This document shows, one piece after another, positions 1 through 11,430 of a DNA stretch of 64,000 bases. The first letter of the stretch is position 1, and every line of letters starts with the position of its first letter. The notes under the pieces were generated by a model. That model worked only from the letters and a program-made list of their open reading frames with translations. It did not search any database and was not told where the DNA came from. Both the position numbers and the translations under genes were made by a program. This stretch comes from Trochalopteron elliotii (Eukaryota; Chordata; Aves; Passeriformes; Leiothrichidae): NCBI GenBank assembly GCA_024734555.1, contig JANPWX010000358.1, positions 1,364,369 to 1,428,368 on the forward strand. Direction: 5' to 3'.

Positions 1-579
1 GTTGTCTTTTGGTTCAAACCATCCACTTCAATCATTGTATTTGTAAGTTCAGCACTATCTTTTAGAATAATTTGTGCTATTGTCCCTTAGGACTTGGGTT
101 TTTTTCAATAACAGAAGGTCTGTTAGATTGCTTTGTCTCATCTGTGCCTTCTTTTTAAACTTCCATGTTCCCATATTTCCCCAAAGAGAACTCAGACCTT
201 GGAGTGACACCATGGGTAGTGAGTGATCTCCAGTGCTGCCATCAGGTGGATTAGATGTTATTTTCAGACACGTTGGCACCTAGCATGAAAACTGGAGTTT
301 GCAATACAGGTAAGTGGAAAAGCTTTACTGGTGCAAGGCTCCTCTTGAACCCAGCAGCAATGTGTGTTTTACAGTAAAACTCACCCAACTTTGAAGCAAA
401 AGGGCTGGTTTTCAAACATGGTGGTCCTTAACTGCCATAGCCTCTGGGAGTGGAATTCAGTACAAAGCTGAACTCTAGTAGCACCTGGGTTTTCTTCCTC
501 TGAAGTTTCACAGGGAAGGAAACAAGGATCAGCTCTGTGCCCTGCACAGGACACCCCAAGAGTCACACCCTGTGCCTGA
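1..579. other. Intergenic, nothing recognised
   Basis: Unique-looking AT-rich DNA. I see no coding exon, RNA gene or recognisable repeat. The short open frames have no family resemblance. Confidence 0.5.
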
Positions 580-1030
580 GAGCACTGTCCAAACACCTCT
601 TGAACTCTGTCAGGCTCAGTGCTGTGACCACTTCCCTCTGGAGCCTGTTCCAGTGCCCAACCACCCTCTTGAGTGAAAAACCTTTTCTAGTATCCAACCT
701 AAACTTCCTGAAGTAAACAACTAGTAAACAACCTAAACACAACTTCAGGCCATTCCCTGTCACTGTCACCACAGAGCAGAGATTAGTGTCTGCCCCTCCT
801 CTTCCCCTCATGAGGAAGCTGTAACTGCAGTGGGGTCTCCCCTCAGTCTCCTCCAGGCTGAAGAGACCAAGTGCTCTCAGCCACTCCTCATGTGGTCTCC
901 AGACCCTTCACTATCCTTGTTGCCCTCCTTTGGACACTCTCTAATAGTTTAATATCTCCCTTACATTGTGGTGCCCAAATCTGCACACAGTACTCAAGGT
1001 TGGCAGTATCCTGGCTGAAACACATCATGG
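580..1030 (-). mobile_element. CR1 LINE fragment, minus strand
   Basis: Read on the minus strand this matches the 3' part of avian CR1 elements. It runs from the text describing a locally derived, lightly conserved sensor block through the segment ending in 'ggcactggaacaggctcc', which is typical of CR1. Both the 5' part and the terminal octamer repeats are missing. A small internal duplication ('aactagtaaacaacctaaac', near 719-738) interrupts it. It is a decayed, non-coding relic. The identification rests on recognition of the consensus, not on an alignment. Confidence 0.8.
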
Positions 1031-1646
1031 AGAGCCCGTGCTCTCAGAGAAGGAGGAGTTGGGTGCATTCTGGAAGTCATCAGTTTCAAATTCCTGGCCA
1101 CAAGCCCTGTGGAGGTAACCTAGAACAAACTGGGTGTGTTTATATTAAAGTGGTTTTCAAACAGTCCTCTTGACCTCAGTGTTCCTTAGAGACAACTCAC
1201 CCAATCAACCTTTCAGTCTCCAAAGAAAGCAACTGTGTTAGAAGATGTTTCTTTGATGTCATTTGTTCAGACTTTGTGTCTGGAACTCGTGAAACCCTTC
1301 AGAGTGCTCTCCCTTTTTGTTCCCCAGGTTTTACCGTGTCACATTTTTTCCATCTGGGTTTTTTCAATTCCAGTAGAGATGTCCACCTCTTTGCTTCTCC
1401 AGTGAATGACTTTTCTTTCAATTCTTGTGTCAGCCTGTCACAAGCTTCATGCTTTGTGTCAATTCATTGCATTCTCCAATCTGTCTCAAAGTCTGTCTTC
1501 AAGTTGCAGCGCTGTCACTTTGCTTTGGAGAAAACATTGAAAAAGGGACAAAGTACATGATTTGGAGATCATAAAACAGAAATTATGAGTGTAAAAGCCA
1601 GTCATAAGCACTTTAGAAAGGTCTGTCTGGTGGTTATGCTGTGAGC

Positions 1647-1672
1647 AGCACCTCTATCATCATAGAGGTGCT
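1647..1672. other. Short perfect inverted repeat
   Basis: AGCACCTCTAT at 1647-1657 and its reverse complement at 1662-1672 form an 11-bp perfect stem with a 4-nt loop (CATC). No mobile element or RNA gene could be tied to it. Confidence 0.6.
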
Positions 1673-2429
1673 TATCTATTACCCTGTTAATTGGAAGGGC
1701 TGGGATGATCAGTGGCTTTGCTGTGCTCTTTCCCCCAGTGATACCTGGCTTGTGTGGGAGGTTGTGTCCATGATTTGACAATTTAATGCTGGTCAGCACA
1801 AAGGAGCAAGTCAGCCTTTATTGGATGGCTGAGCACAGAATTCTCTGTATAGATTTCATCACATTTAGTGAATAAAGAAGGAATAGTCTCTCCCTGCCAT
1901 AGAATGAGTATACTCACAGCCACAGAAAGTAATTTGTGGCTGCTGGAGTTGTACAGAGCTATACCCCAACTTTTTTGATGCTGTGCATTGTGATTTTGCT
2001 GTGTAATGTGTAAAAGTGCAGCAGTTAGCTCTGGTGTGCTTTTTGCCATGCAGTTGTGCATCCAGATGGGCAGTGTCCATCCTGCCTGCTCCCATGGCTT
2101 TCCTGGTGGGCTCAGTTTCTGTTGGGCACACCAAGTCTGACAGGGGAGTAAATAAGCCCCTTGTCTGCTCTAAGTGTTTATGGCTCCTTCTGGGTGCTGG
2201 TTGTGGGGTTTATTGGTTTTGTGACAAAGCTTTAGAATATGTTCAGTTTTAACATCTCCTGATCCGACCCGCTCTGTCCAAATTATGCCAAATACTAAAG
2301 GAAAGGGGAAAATTATGAATTCTGGAGTCAAACATCTGTGGACTTGACCTGCTGGAAGTTGTGCAGCTCTGTCTGCTCCCCACAGAGCAAAGTTCTGGTA
2401 GCCGAACTTCAGAAAGGAACAAAATAGTT

Positions 2430-3010
2430 TTGCTCTTTAAATGCCATTATAAAACCCCACGATTTCAGTGACTGGGTGGGGTGTCACGCTGGGCACACAT
2501 TTATCATTGTAAATGTTATGTCTGAAAGGCTTTGAAATGCTTTCAGAACGTGTGATTTTGGGCACATAAGCAGATCACTTTTATTATAACCTTCATGTTA
2601 CACTCAATAGGGTTGGTCAGGTGATGTTTTTCTCTCTTCATTTAAGTGGTTTCTTACCGAGGCCTTTGAGCTCCAGAGTAATGTTCTGTGCAACCCTGAT
2701 AATTACTTTATTATTAACTGGAAGGCCAGACTTCCTTGTCTACCTCCCCTTTTAGAAGTGAATCATGTTCTGATATTAAAATGACCCTAAGCTGGGATCT
2801 CAAGTTTCCTTTCCAGCTGGACTAATGGGGCTTGTAGGAGGGAAGCCAAACTTCCATGACTGCTAATTATCCTTGAATTGGATTAATAAAGGAAAATTAC
2901 TTAACTACCCATCCAAAGATGGAGAGTTAGCTGTACCTTTGAAAAGACTTGCCAGCTGCTAACAAGGTAGTTGAACTGGAATTGCCTTTTTTAAAGATAC
3001 CTTGGGTATA
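2430..3010. promoter_or_regulatory. Possible conserved non-coding element
   Basis: This block is free of recognisable repeats and has several TAAT/ATTA cores, for example around 2865-2890. Such texture is typical of conserved distal enhancers in gene deserts. There is no direct proof without a multi-species alignment. Confidence 0.2.
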
Positions 3011-6000
3011 TCCCCTGAGAACTGTATGCTGAAGGATTCATCTGTGTTTGCTGGAAGGGCTTAGCAAAATCTTAGCTGGCAAATTGGCCACCTCAGTAGA
3101 TGTCTTTGGAGCTAAACCAAGGACTGTCTTTCCATCTATGAGCCTAACCCATGACCTGTGGAGGCCATTGGAGATTTAGAAGTAATTTTTAAGGGGTTTA
3201 TCTTCAGAAAAGGAAGGTGAGCTGTCTGAACTTGTCTTGCAGTTCTTTTCTCTGTAAGCAATACAGTAGGAGTGAATTGCTGTGGGGTTGGAATTTTTTC
3301 CAGCCATAAGAGCAAACAGTGCTCAGACAGTGCTGAAGGAGCACTTTCCATGATCTTGCTCCTATGAGGGAATTGCATTTAATATTTTAAATTATTGAAG
3401 CAGGCCAAAGAGTTGTATCCAACCTCTCAAGTGACTTAGTACCCACTGTTCTTCATATATTTTGAAGAGCCAATGTCCATGTTGCTTAGGAAGGCAAGTA
3501 AGAACTGTCTTCATATCCTTGACATCTGACATGCTCAGTTTTACCATTACATAACTGAGCTACTTTATAAAACCTCCCCAGCCTGCATCTTCTATCTGAC
3601 ACTTCCTTGATGGTGTTTTTATGAAAAACCTGCAGCCCTTTTATTTTTAGCTCCTGTGTTAATGATGGGGATGCTTAGGGTGAAATTCCCTCTTTGCTTT
3701 TTTGCCTTTGCTGTGAAAAAATAATAAATGCTTGTCAGCCTAACAAGATTTAAAGTGCCTCCCCTGCTCTGCAACATTTAATTCCTGAGGTGTCTTTGTA
3801 ACTGCACTTTGTTGTGCTGAACAGAATTTCTCAAATATTTTCCATCACATCAACTTGTGATAAGTCTAGTCTGACCTTTTTGGACTTATTTTTTGCTTGG
3901 GGCATTGTTTTTCAGTCACTGCCTGCTTCCTTTCTCTCCCAACTAGGAGCTGAATAGACCTAGAGGATGCTGGTGGTTCTTTGAGGTGGATATGCCTAAA
4001 CCTCTCACTGCAGTGAGCTAACAAAAGAAAATGAGAATGGCTCTTTGAATTCAAAAAGCTTTATTAGAATGTCAGCTAGAATACTTAATTATCTTAATCA
4101 GAATTCAAAGCTGTGAAGAACTTTCTTAAATATTTAAGCACTCTCTGCCCTTGTCCATTAAGTCTCTTCCTGTACAGATCTTTTCTTCCAGTCCTTAACC
4201 CAGCCATGTTTTTGGGGGTTATTGCAAGCTCTGAGCTTCCCCTCTTACCCACAGGGGGTTGTCCCCATGGGATGTTCACTCCCTGCCCCTCCCAGCAGGA
4301 TTTAAACCTCTCTGACAAGATTTTCCTTGCCAAGTTTCTGCTCTTGGCCCTTCCTGCTGCCAGACCACGCTCTGCTTGTGGAGCTCTGTCCTGTGCAGGC
4401 TCAGGCACAGCCAGGAACCTTCATCCTCTGCTGACTGAGCTCTGCCCACTCCAATCTCTGTCTCCTTGACCATGGGAACTGAGAAACCACCTGGCAGAGA
4501 ACCACAGCAAAGGCTGGGGCAGATTTGGATGGGTCTGGCCTGGTACCTGCCCAACCTTCCCTGCTTCTTGCTTGCAGCTGGAGAGTTCCTTCTGTCCTTG
4601 AGAGGAAATCTTTCCATGGTCCTCCAAGACTGTAAATACAAACTGCAGCAGCCCACTGAGCTCAGCAGGGCTGGGATATTGATGTGTGGGAGAATTTTCC
4701 ATGAGCAAAGTGAAAAACCCATTAGTCTTTGCATGTTTGGTGCCTGAGATTAAAAATTTGGGGCAGCTCTTCATAACTGTTGTTGATGCATTTCATGCAG
4801 GGTTGGCACTGTACAAACTGCTCTTCCTGTGTCTGATTTCCATGTTTCTTTTAAATTACATTTCTTTAATCTTTAATTTCACTCAGTATTTGGGTTTTCT
4901 TTTTTTTTTTGCATGCACAGATATGGGATGATGCTTTTATCTCTTCTCAGAAATACTGAATTAAGTTGGTTCTCTCTGAGTTTCTCTGTAGGATACCAAA
5001 TATTTTCCTCCCTTCAATATAGATGAACCTGTTGCTCTGCAATACATTCATTAATTCACAATGAAAAACTTTTCTTTTTTGTTATTTTAATGGGAATCTT
5101 TTTCTGTAAAGATGTTGTTTAAAAGCATGTATTTGAAATGAGATTTTTATTGTAACTGCTCCAAGAGGACCCTCATAGCCTTGACATCTGAAGTCTTCCA
5201 GAAGCAGCTAAGTGGGCTCTGTGTTTGAAGTGCCAGCACAATGCAAAGATGTAGCAGGAGGGAAATGTATTGTGTTAATTCTAACAAACTTCAAGAAACT
5301 TATTATATCTATGAAAGTTTCTCACATCTTTGGTTCAGAGGTGTCAGATATAAAGAGCGTTGAAATCAAGGACAAAGATGCCAACAAAGGCTTGTGTAAG
5401 ATGGAGGACCCAGACCTCCTTATGAAAGTGAGACAACTTCTCTTGGGCTTCTTTCAGAGAAATAACAATAATAACAATAATAAAAAGCCACTCAGCAACA
5501 TCTCTGAACACAAAGGCTCAACAAGTCTCTGTCCTGTGAGACTGAAAGGATTATTTCATAGGTAATTAAACATAGTCAAGGACAGTTGTCATACAAGGTA
5601 GAATCTGTGTTTCTGACTTTGGTTGCTGGCTCAGGTCACCACTTTTCCCTAGACAGGCAGGATGAGGCTCTGAGTGCCCATTATATTTAGAGAGAAATTA
5701 TTGACCTGCCTTGCCTGTGAGTTTGGGGTTTTTTAGCAATATTTGATGTGGGTTTTATGAGTAATAGAAACTTTCAAGAATACATCTATTATTTGGCCGT
5801 AAAAATGGGAACAAATCAAGGGAACTTAGACGTCTTCCTGTTCTCTGCTTCTTGCTGAGAACATCTTAAAACTTAGAGCTAAAGAGCCCAAATATTGTCT
5901 AGAAAAGTAAATTTCCAGAGTAGAGAGTGGATTTACAAAGGCACTGACTTCCAAAGAGCGTTTGCTGTCTTGTCTCTACAAATTACTGACAGTTTAACTG

Positions 6001-6339
6001 ATGCTGTTTGATTGGTGACTGTGCTACATGTCGCAGGTCTTTACAGGTTTTTAAATTATTTTTAATGCCATATGCAAGTAATATGGCTCAATAAGTGTGT
6101 TAATATGAAGCACCCATGAAACTAAGCTTTTGTTCCCAGGCAAAAAGATCAGTTGAATTGAGCCCTCTATGACAGACAAGAACTCATAATGCTTTGGCTT
6201 CCAATGCTTTGTTGAAATCTTCCTGGTTCCCAGAAGGATTTCTTTGTGTTTAGTTATGTTTGAATCAATTTGCCTGTATTGTGATTTTTCAAGAAAACCG
6301 TCAAACCCCAAAGCCAAAACAAAAACAAAAAACCCCCAC

Positions 6340-6600
6340 TCCCAAACCCAGCTTCTTTTGTAAAACTAATTTCTGATCATCTACTGCTACTCCATCTGTC
6401 TGTCATCTACAGAAATTTTTACATGAGCATCTAGAACATTGATAAAATATTAAATAATATTGAGCCAAGAGTTAGTCCCTGGGGGGATCTGCTGGGAAAA
6501 GCCCCACCAATTCCTATCTCCCACTAATGTGATTACACACACAATGTGAAGTCGCCTTTTGATATCAGTGTTTACAATTTCAACATTAATGTCCAACAAT
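6340..6600 (-). mobile_element. Possible CR1 fragment, minus strand
   Basis: The stretch around 6430-6560, including 'attgagccaagagttagtcc' followed by 'ctggggggatctgctggg', resembles an internal segment of avian CR1 elements in reverse orientation. It is strongly diverged and its edges are uncertain. Confidence 0.45.
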
Positions 6601-8499
6601 AAAGCTGTACCTGACACTTGGGATTTCTTTGTTTCAACTTGCCTTCTTTATTATGCTGAATTCTTGAAGTTTATAAAGTTTTCATTGAATTTTGTACTCT
6701 CCATTATTACTTGTCTGTATTTTCAACCCGACTGAAACTCTTTGCCATTTCCTGCTCTGCTTTTAATATTTTTTTTCCCAGTGAATTATTTGTACTTTAT
6801 ACGTATTTTTTGCAGATCACAACTTTTTATGTGTCTGCTGGGTTTGGGGGTTTTTTGCTGTCAGGTGAAAGACCTTTGCTTTTTCCCCAGAAACTCTGTA
6901 TTTTGTTAGGCAGCCACAGGCCATGTCCAGCAGTGCTTCCTTGTGGTAGATTGGCTTTCCTTTCTCTACATCATACAGTGATTTTTGTAGAAAAATTCAC
7001 TCTGTTGTGTCACCACATCTGGTTTTGTGCTCAGATGTCAATGTTTTACTGATCATCACCCTGAGTATTCAGAGGCCTCAGAGTGTGGCTCAGAATATCT
7101 CAGAGGACCAAGCCGTAGGGTGGGCATTTGCCCATAAAGAGCTGAATTAAAACCTGATAATGATCTTGAGAGGGAAACAGCATTAAATACATTTCCTGTG
7201 CCCCTGGGTAGAAGGTGTCTTTTCTGGCTGGTAGAGATATGTAGAGATAGATGAGATATAAGAGAACAATATCTATTTCTTTACCTATTCCAGGTGTAAA
7301 TATTTTAAAGGCAGTAGTCAGGTGTATGGCTCAGGTAGCATTTATCTGGAAGGAATATTTTGCACAACATTTTCCATAATAATTAATTACACCCTCCTCC
7401 AGAGTTGGGAATCCAGCTGCACTTGTCACTGGAATGCACAGACAGTGTTAACAATACTTGTGCCAGGAAGATTTTCCTGCCCTCCTCGTATTGCCAAAGG
7501 ATTTATTATCCTTTACAGCCAATACTTCATGGACTTGTGTTATGAATGTTTGTTGTTTAGAATTTGTCACTGAGGAAAGGCCAATTCCAGACGTGGCGCT
7601 CCAGATTTGTGATGTCTTGCAAAGCCCAAGTTATTTTTCATAATTATTAATATTGCTTTGGTGACAGTCCAAAGGTGAGTTGTATCTGCTCATCTCCAGA
7701 TGACCCTGTGAAGATGAGCAACATTTGTAATGATTTTGGTCAGTGGCTTCTTAGCTGCTCTAAGTAATTTCAGAGCCCAGCCAAGGGATTTACGTTTCCA
7801 TAAACAGATTCTGCCCACAGAAACTGTCTGAGCATGAGGGATCTGGAAGAACTGGCTGTTCCATCAGTGTGTCCAGAGTTTCCAGCACAGGAATCAGTAC
7901 AGCTTGTCTGTGAACTGGCAAGACACCCCAGGTGGTGACATACAAAGAGGACACAGAGCTTTCCCTTTCTTTCAGAACATCTCTCTCTCCTGCTGGTATT
8001 GGGTGATGCATTTTAAAGAAGTTGTGGGGTTTTGGTCAGAAGTTTTTCTGAAATAATTTTGTTGAATATATTTCATTGGATTAATTAAAACAAAAGCCCA
8101 AAAAACAAGCACAAAACCCAAACCAGATGCTTTTCTCTTTTTTTATATGAACTTTTAACATTCCTTTTGTTCAGAGTTAGGATTTGGATTTACTTTTTTT
8201 TGGCAAGGGAGGGGCAGGGGACAGGGGCACAGACACATGAATGAAGGATTGTAATTTTTAGCATTAACCTTTAATACTACCAAGCTCAATAAAACCTTCT
8301 CAATGGGCATTGCAGAATTGAAATAGGGTTTTTAGACCTGCAGCTGAGCAGGTTTCACCTTTGCCGATGGGAACAGCTGTGGTTTGCTCCTTATCCTAAA
8401 TGAGCTCTGAAAAGTAAATATTTACATGGACCAACAAAGGGCTTTTTTGGGGAGGGACAGAAATTGTTTAGATGCTCTTTTAGGAAGACTGGGTGATGA
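6601..8499. other. Intergenic block up to the provirus
   Basis: No gene, RNA gene or clear repeat is recognised here. The last bases (8500-8504, TTTAG) form the target-site duplication of the provirus. Confidence 0.5.
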
Positions 8500-8504
8500 T
8501 TTAG
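8500..8504. other. Target-site duplication, left copy (TTTAG)
   Basis: TTTAG directly precedes the TG of the 5' LTR and is repeated exactly after the CA of the 3' LTR. It marks the integration site. Confidence 0.9.
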
Positions 8505-8700
8505 TGTCCTGGGTTGTGGTGTAGAACGTGCACGGAGTATTCTACCACCATCTTCATGAACTGTGGAAACCTATTGCTGAAGCAGCATTCTTCCAGACTC
8601 TCCCCTCCCTCTTTCTGTTAGGGTGTCTTTTGTTAAGGTGTCCTCTGCTAATGGGTCTTTTGATAACGTGTTTTCTGTTAATGGCCTGCTGATGACTTAC

Positions 8701-8725
8701 AGATAACTCCCACCAGGAGTTATCT
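8701..8725. promoter_or_regulatory. U3 stem-loop
   Basis: AGATAACTCC (8701-8710) and GGAGTTATCT (8716-8725) form a 10-bp perfect inverted repeat around CACCA. It is present unchanged in the 3' LTR at 14473-14497. The U3 position suggests a binding site for a dimeric factor, but no specific factor is recognised. Confidence 0.5.
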
Positions 8726-8814
8726 CCCGTTAATGGGCCATCAAGGACCCCCCTGTATGACTCATTATTCCATTGTGAGATGCTCCACCCAGGGGGAGGA
8801 GCCAAGCATTCTCA

Positions 8815-8850
8815 CCTGCATATAATCTGGGATCTGGGACAATACGAGGT
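8815..8850 (+). promoter_or_regulatory. Proviral core promoter
   Basis: CATATAATC at 8819-8827 is a TATA-like box in the expected place in the LTR, with transcription expected to begin near 8850. The matching position of the 3' LTR lost a G next to the box (14601 is A). Confidence 0.55.
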
Positions 8851-8999
8851 ACCTTACCCACTGGATCTATAGAGGATCAGAGCTACCAGACCTTTCTACG
8901 GGATTGCTGCTTCCATCATCTTGCTCAGGTTGTATTCTGACTCTGTCAGGGGTCTTTTGTATTATTGCATTTATTTTATTTCTTTTTTTTTCTTTTCCT

Positions 9000-9005
9000 A
9001 TTAAA
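9000..9005 (+). terminator. LTR poly(A) signal ATTAAA
   Basis: ATTAAA near the LTR end, followed by a GT/T-containing stretch, is in the usual place for retroviral polyadenylation. The copy that would act on proviral RNA is the identical one at 14772-14777. Confidence 0.5.
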
Positions 9006-9060
9006 TTGTATTTCTGACTTGGAGCCTCTCACTAGTTTTGCTTTCAAACCATCACATATT

Positions 9061-9078
9061 TGGCGCCCAACGTGGGGC
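9061..9078 (+). other. Primer binding site for tRNA-Lys(1,2)
   Basis: TGGCGCCCAACGTGGGGC, four bases after the 5' LTR, matches the complement of the 3' end of tRNA-Lys1,2 over all 18 positions. The same primer type is used by Mason-Pfizer-type and several class II retroviruses. An exact match again indicates youth. Confidence 0.9.
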
Positions 9079-9137
9079 AAGAGGCACTGAGGAAAGTCAG
9101 AATTACAATTTCATATTGAGGCAGGCACCTGTTTGCC

Positions 9138-10991
9138 ATGATGCTCAGCATGCTCACATGTGTCTTGTACCTATCTCTCTATATTTTTCCGCACCTGGGG
9201 TACTATCTGCCGGTCTTAATGCTCCTGCGTAGACCAGGGTATGGTACTAAAATTGCTTTATTGCTCTATTATGTCCATGGCTTGATAAACTCCAAGGCAA
9301 TGAACATCATTCAGAACATATACCCAGCTTTGTACTCCTGTTCTGGTCCAGGATGCTACATCCAGGGCCTCAATAATCTCACCCAGCCCCTGTGGGGAGG
9401 GGTAAAGAATGATTTTTTCAAGCTTTTCAGGCATGACACAGCAGTTTTTGTAAATATTGAGTACCCTCTGGATGCCAAGGACAGCATGGGGTTATTGTTA
9501 GTCCTGCTCGGTCTCCTCTGCACAGCCCACACAATGCTCAGAATCAAAACACTACATGGTGTGATACAGCATCTTAAGGAAGAGGTAGAGAGAATGAAAA
9601 GCAAAGCAACAGCAGTAACATCTACACGGACTGCCACAAAGAAGAAGAGAGCCAAAGGCAAGGCAACAGTGTCCACATCTACACAGACCATCACAGAAGG
9701 AAAAGAAGCCAAAAGTGAGGCAACAGTGTCCACATCTACACAGACCATCACAGAAGGAAAAGAAGCCAAAAGTGAGGCAATGGTGTCCACATCTATGCAG
9801 TCTGTCACAGAGGAGAAAGGAACCAAAGGTGCTGTCACCATCTCCACACAAACCGTCACTGAACTGGAACAGCCTAAACCAGTAGCAGTTGCCACCACTC
9901 AGAAGAAGAAAATAAAGAGCAAATCAGTCCGCACAGTGACTGACGAGGATGCAGCAGAACCTTCGCACCCAGTAGAAGAGACAGAGACAGAGATCATCAC
10001 CCGCTCTCTATCTCTGGGTGAGCTGCGTGACCTGCGAAGGGAATTCACCCGCCAGACCAACGAGTCCATCCTGACCTGGCTGCTCCGCATCTGGGACGCT
10101 GCAGCCAATGACACCATTCTGGATGGAATTGAGGCCAGACAACTGGGATCGCTGTCCCGGAATGTGGTCATTGACCAGGGAATTGGAAAAACCCAAGAAC
10201 CTCTCAGTCTCTGGCAGCGACTGCTAACAAGTGTGAAAGACAGATACCTTTGTAAAGAAGACCTCCAAGTACACCAAGGAAAATAGAACACAATAGAACA
10301 AGGTATCCGATGCCTGAGGGAATTAGCCGTGCTGGAGATTATTTTTTCAGAAGACGAGAGATTTCCTAAAAGCCCAGATAACGTCCATTGCACATCACGG
10401 ATGTGGTTGAGATTTGCACGGCTTAGACCAGAAATGTACTCACGGTACCTGGCAACACTGCAATGGAGGGAAGGTGAGGACAGGGTGGATGTCCTGACAA
10501 ATAAACTAAGAATTTACGAAGACACTGTCACTGCACCAATTCGTACCCATGTCTCGTCTGTGGAAACAGGACTGGCTGAGCAAGTCCGGAAGTTGATTGC
10601 AGAAGGCCATCAGAAACTGAAAGAAGAACTTAAGGAAGAAATTTACCACGTCTCACCAGAACCAACGAAAGTCTCTGCCATTAGGAGCAGGCGCTCCCCA
10701 GCCAGGGAGAGAAGATACACACCACGAGGTAACCTCTGGTCTTTCCTTCGAGAGCATGGAGAAGACATGAAGAAGTGGGATGGAAAACCCACCTCCTCCT
10801 TAGCAGCCCGGGTACGTGAGCTGAAACGAGAAACACCTACCACAAGAAGCCCATCTAGAATCAATGTCGCTCCGGTTTCTCGTGCACAGAACCCCACACG
10901 GTACAGGAATAATGATATGACTGATCCTCTTGAAGGGACCTCAGAAACATATTTACAGGGAGAGAACAATGTATGCCATGATCAGGAATAG
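9138..10991 (+). pseudogene. gag: Proviral gag-like gene, interrupted
   Basis: The frame opens at the first ATG after the primer binding site and runs to TAG 10989-10991, with one internal TAG at 10284-10286; the frame continues on both sides. In order, the product shows: a hydrophobic N-terminus (residues 2-30); a second hydrophobic segment starting at residue 117; a lysine/threonine-rich region of 19-residue tandem repeats (about residues 157-247); and a capsid-like part near residue 290 with the 'LRDLRREFTRQ' and 'WLLRIWDAA' segments. After the stop follow a charged, coiled-coil-prone helix and an Arg/Ser-rich basic tail. I see no CCHC zinc knuckle. The membrane-like N-terminus is unusual for gag. 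Identification rests on position and the capsid-like part, so the N-terminal half could be a separate accessory domain. Confidence 0.75.
9606..9880 (+). repeat. 57-bp tandem repeat inside gag
   Basis: About five units of 57 bp (19 codons) start at 9606, 9663, 9720, 9777 and 9831. The second and third are identical over the whole unit. The fourth lacks one codon and the first and last are diverged. The encoded unit is rich in Thr, Ser, Glu and Lys around an STSTQTITEG core. The repeat stays in frame, so the copy number can change without breaking gag. Confidence 0.9.
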
Positions 10992-11430
10992 GGGGGCCCT
11001 GCCTCTGGCCAGGTAGAGGAAAGGGACAACCGGATCTACTAGACTGTGTGGATCCGATGGCCTGGCACATCTGACCCACAAAAATATACGGCGTTGGTTA
11101 ACACTGGGGCCCAATGTACCATGATGCCATCAAGTTATGTAGGAAGAGAAGCCATTTCTATCTCTGGGGTGACAGGAGGGTCCCAGATACTGACTGTATT
11201 AGAGGCTGAAGTAAGTTTAACGGGGAATGGGTGGCAAAAACACCCCATCGCAACTGGCCCAGAGGCCCCATGTATCCTCGGCATAGACTATCTCAGGAGT
11301 AGATATTTCAAAGACCCAAAAGGATATCGTTGGGCTTTCGGGATAGCTGCAGTAGAGAAAGAAAACATCAGACAGCTGAGTACTTTGCCTGGTCTCTCAG
11401 ATGACCCCTCTGCTGTAGGACTGCTGAGAG
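10992..11430 (+). pseudogene. pro: Proviral protease region, interrupted
   Basis: It continues in the gag frame after TAG 10989-10991, with a further TAG at 11040-11042. A retropepsin-type segment follows: the active-site loop reads V-N-T-G-A (codon 11100-11102 is AAC, Asn), where aspartic proteases carry Asp. Further on is a 'CILGIDYLR' segment like the second conserved retropepsin block (about 11271-11298). The change to Asn would abolish catalysis and is one G-to-A step. There is no separate start codon, so protease was probably made as part of a gag-pol readthrough product. Confidence 0.8.

Larger units (their letters stand above)
1031..6339. other. Intergenic block
   Basis: No gene is recognised over this stretch. 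It contains a short perfect hairpin (1647-1672) and a stretch near 2430-3010 with homeodomain-type TAAT cores that could be conserved non-coding DNA. Runs such as the ATA/AAC-rich tract near 5461-5485 are simple sequence. None of the open frames, including the overlapping ones near 4100-4770, resembles a protein family. Confidence 0.5.
8505..9056 (+). repeat. 5' LTR (552 bp)
   Basis: It begins TGTCCTGGG and ends CATCACA. U3 runs to about 8848 and contains a 10-bp stem-loop (8701-8725). A TATA-like box lies at 8821-8826 and an ATTAAA poly(A) signal at 9000-9005. The R region is therefore about 8850-9020 and U5 is short. It aligns to the 3' LTR over all 552 bp without a gap. The first 272 bp and the last 105 bp are identical. 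The 12 differences lie between 8777 and 8951, and this copy carries G at every one. Confidence 0.95.

Noticed and set aside
9356..9898. 180-codon minus-strand frame opposite gag
   Set aside because: Shadow of the gag repeat; no antisense gene is known for this element type and no promoter is seen.
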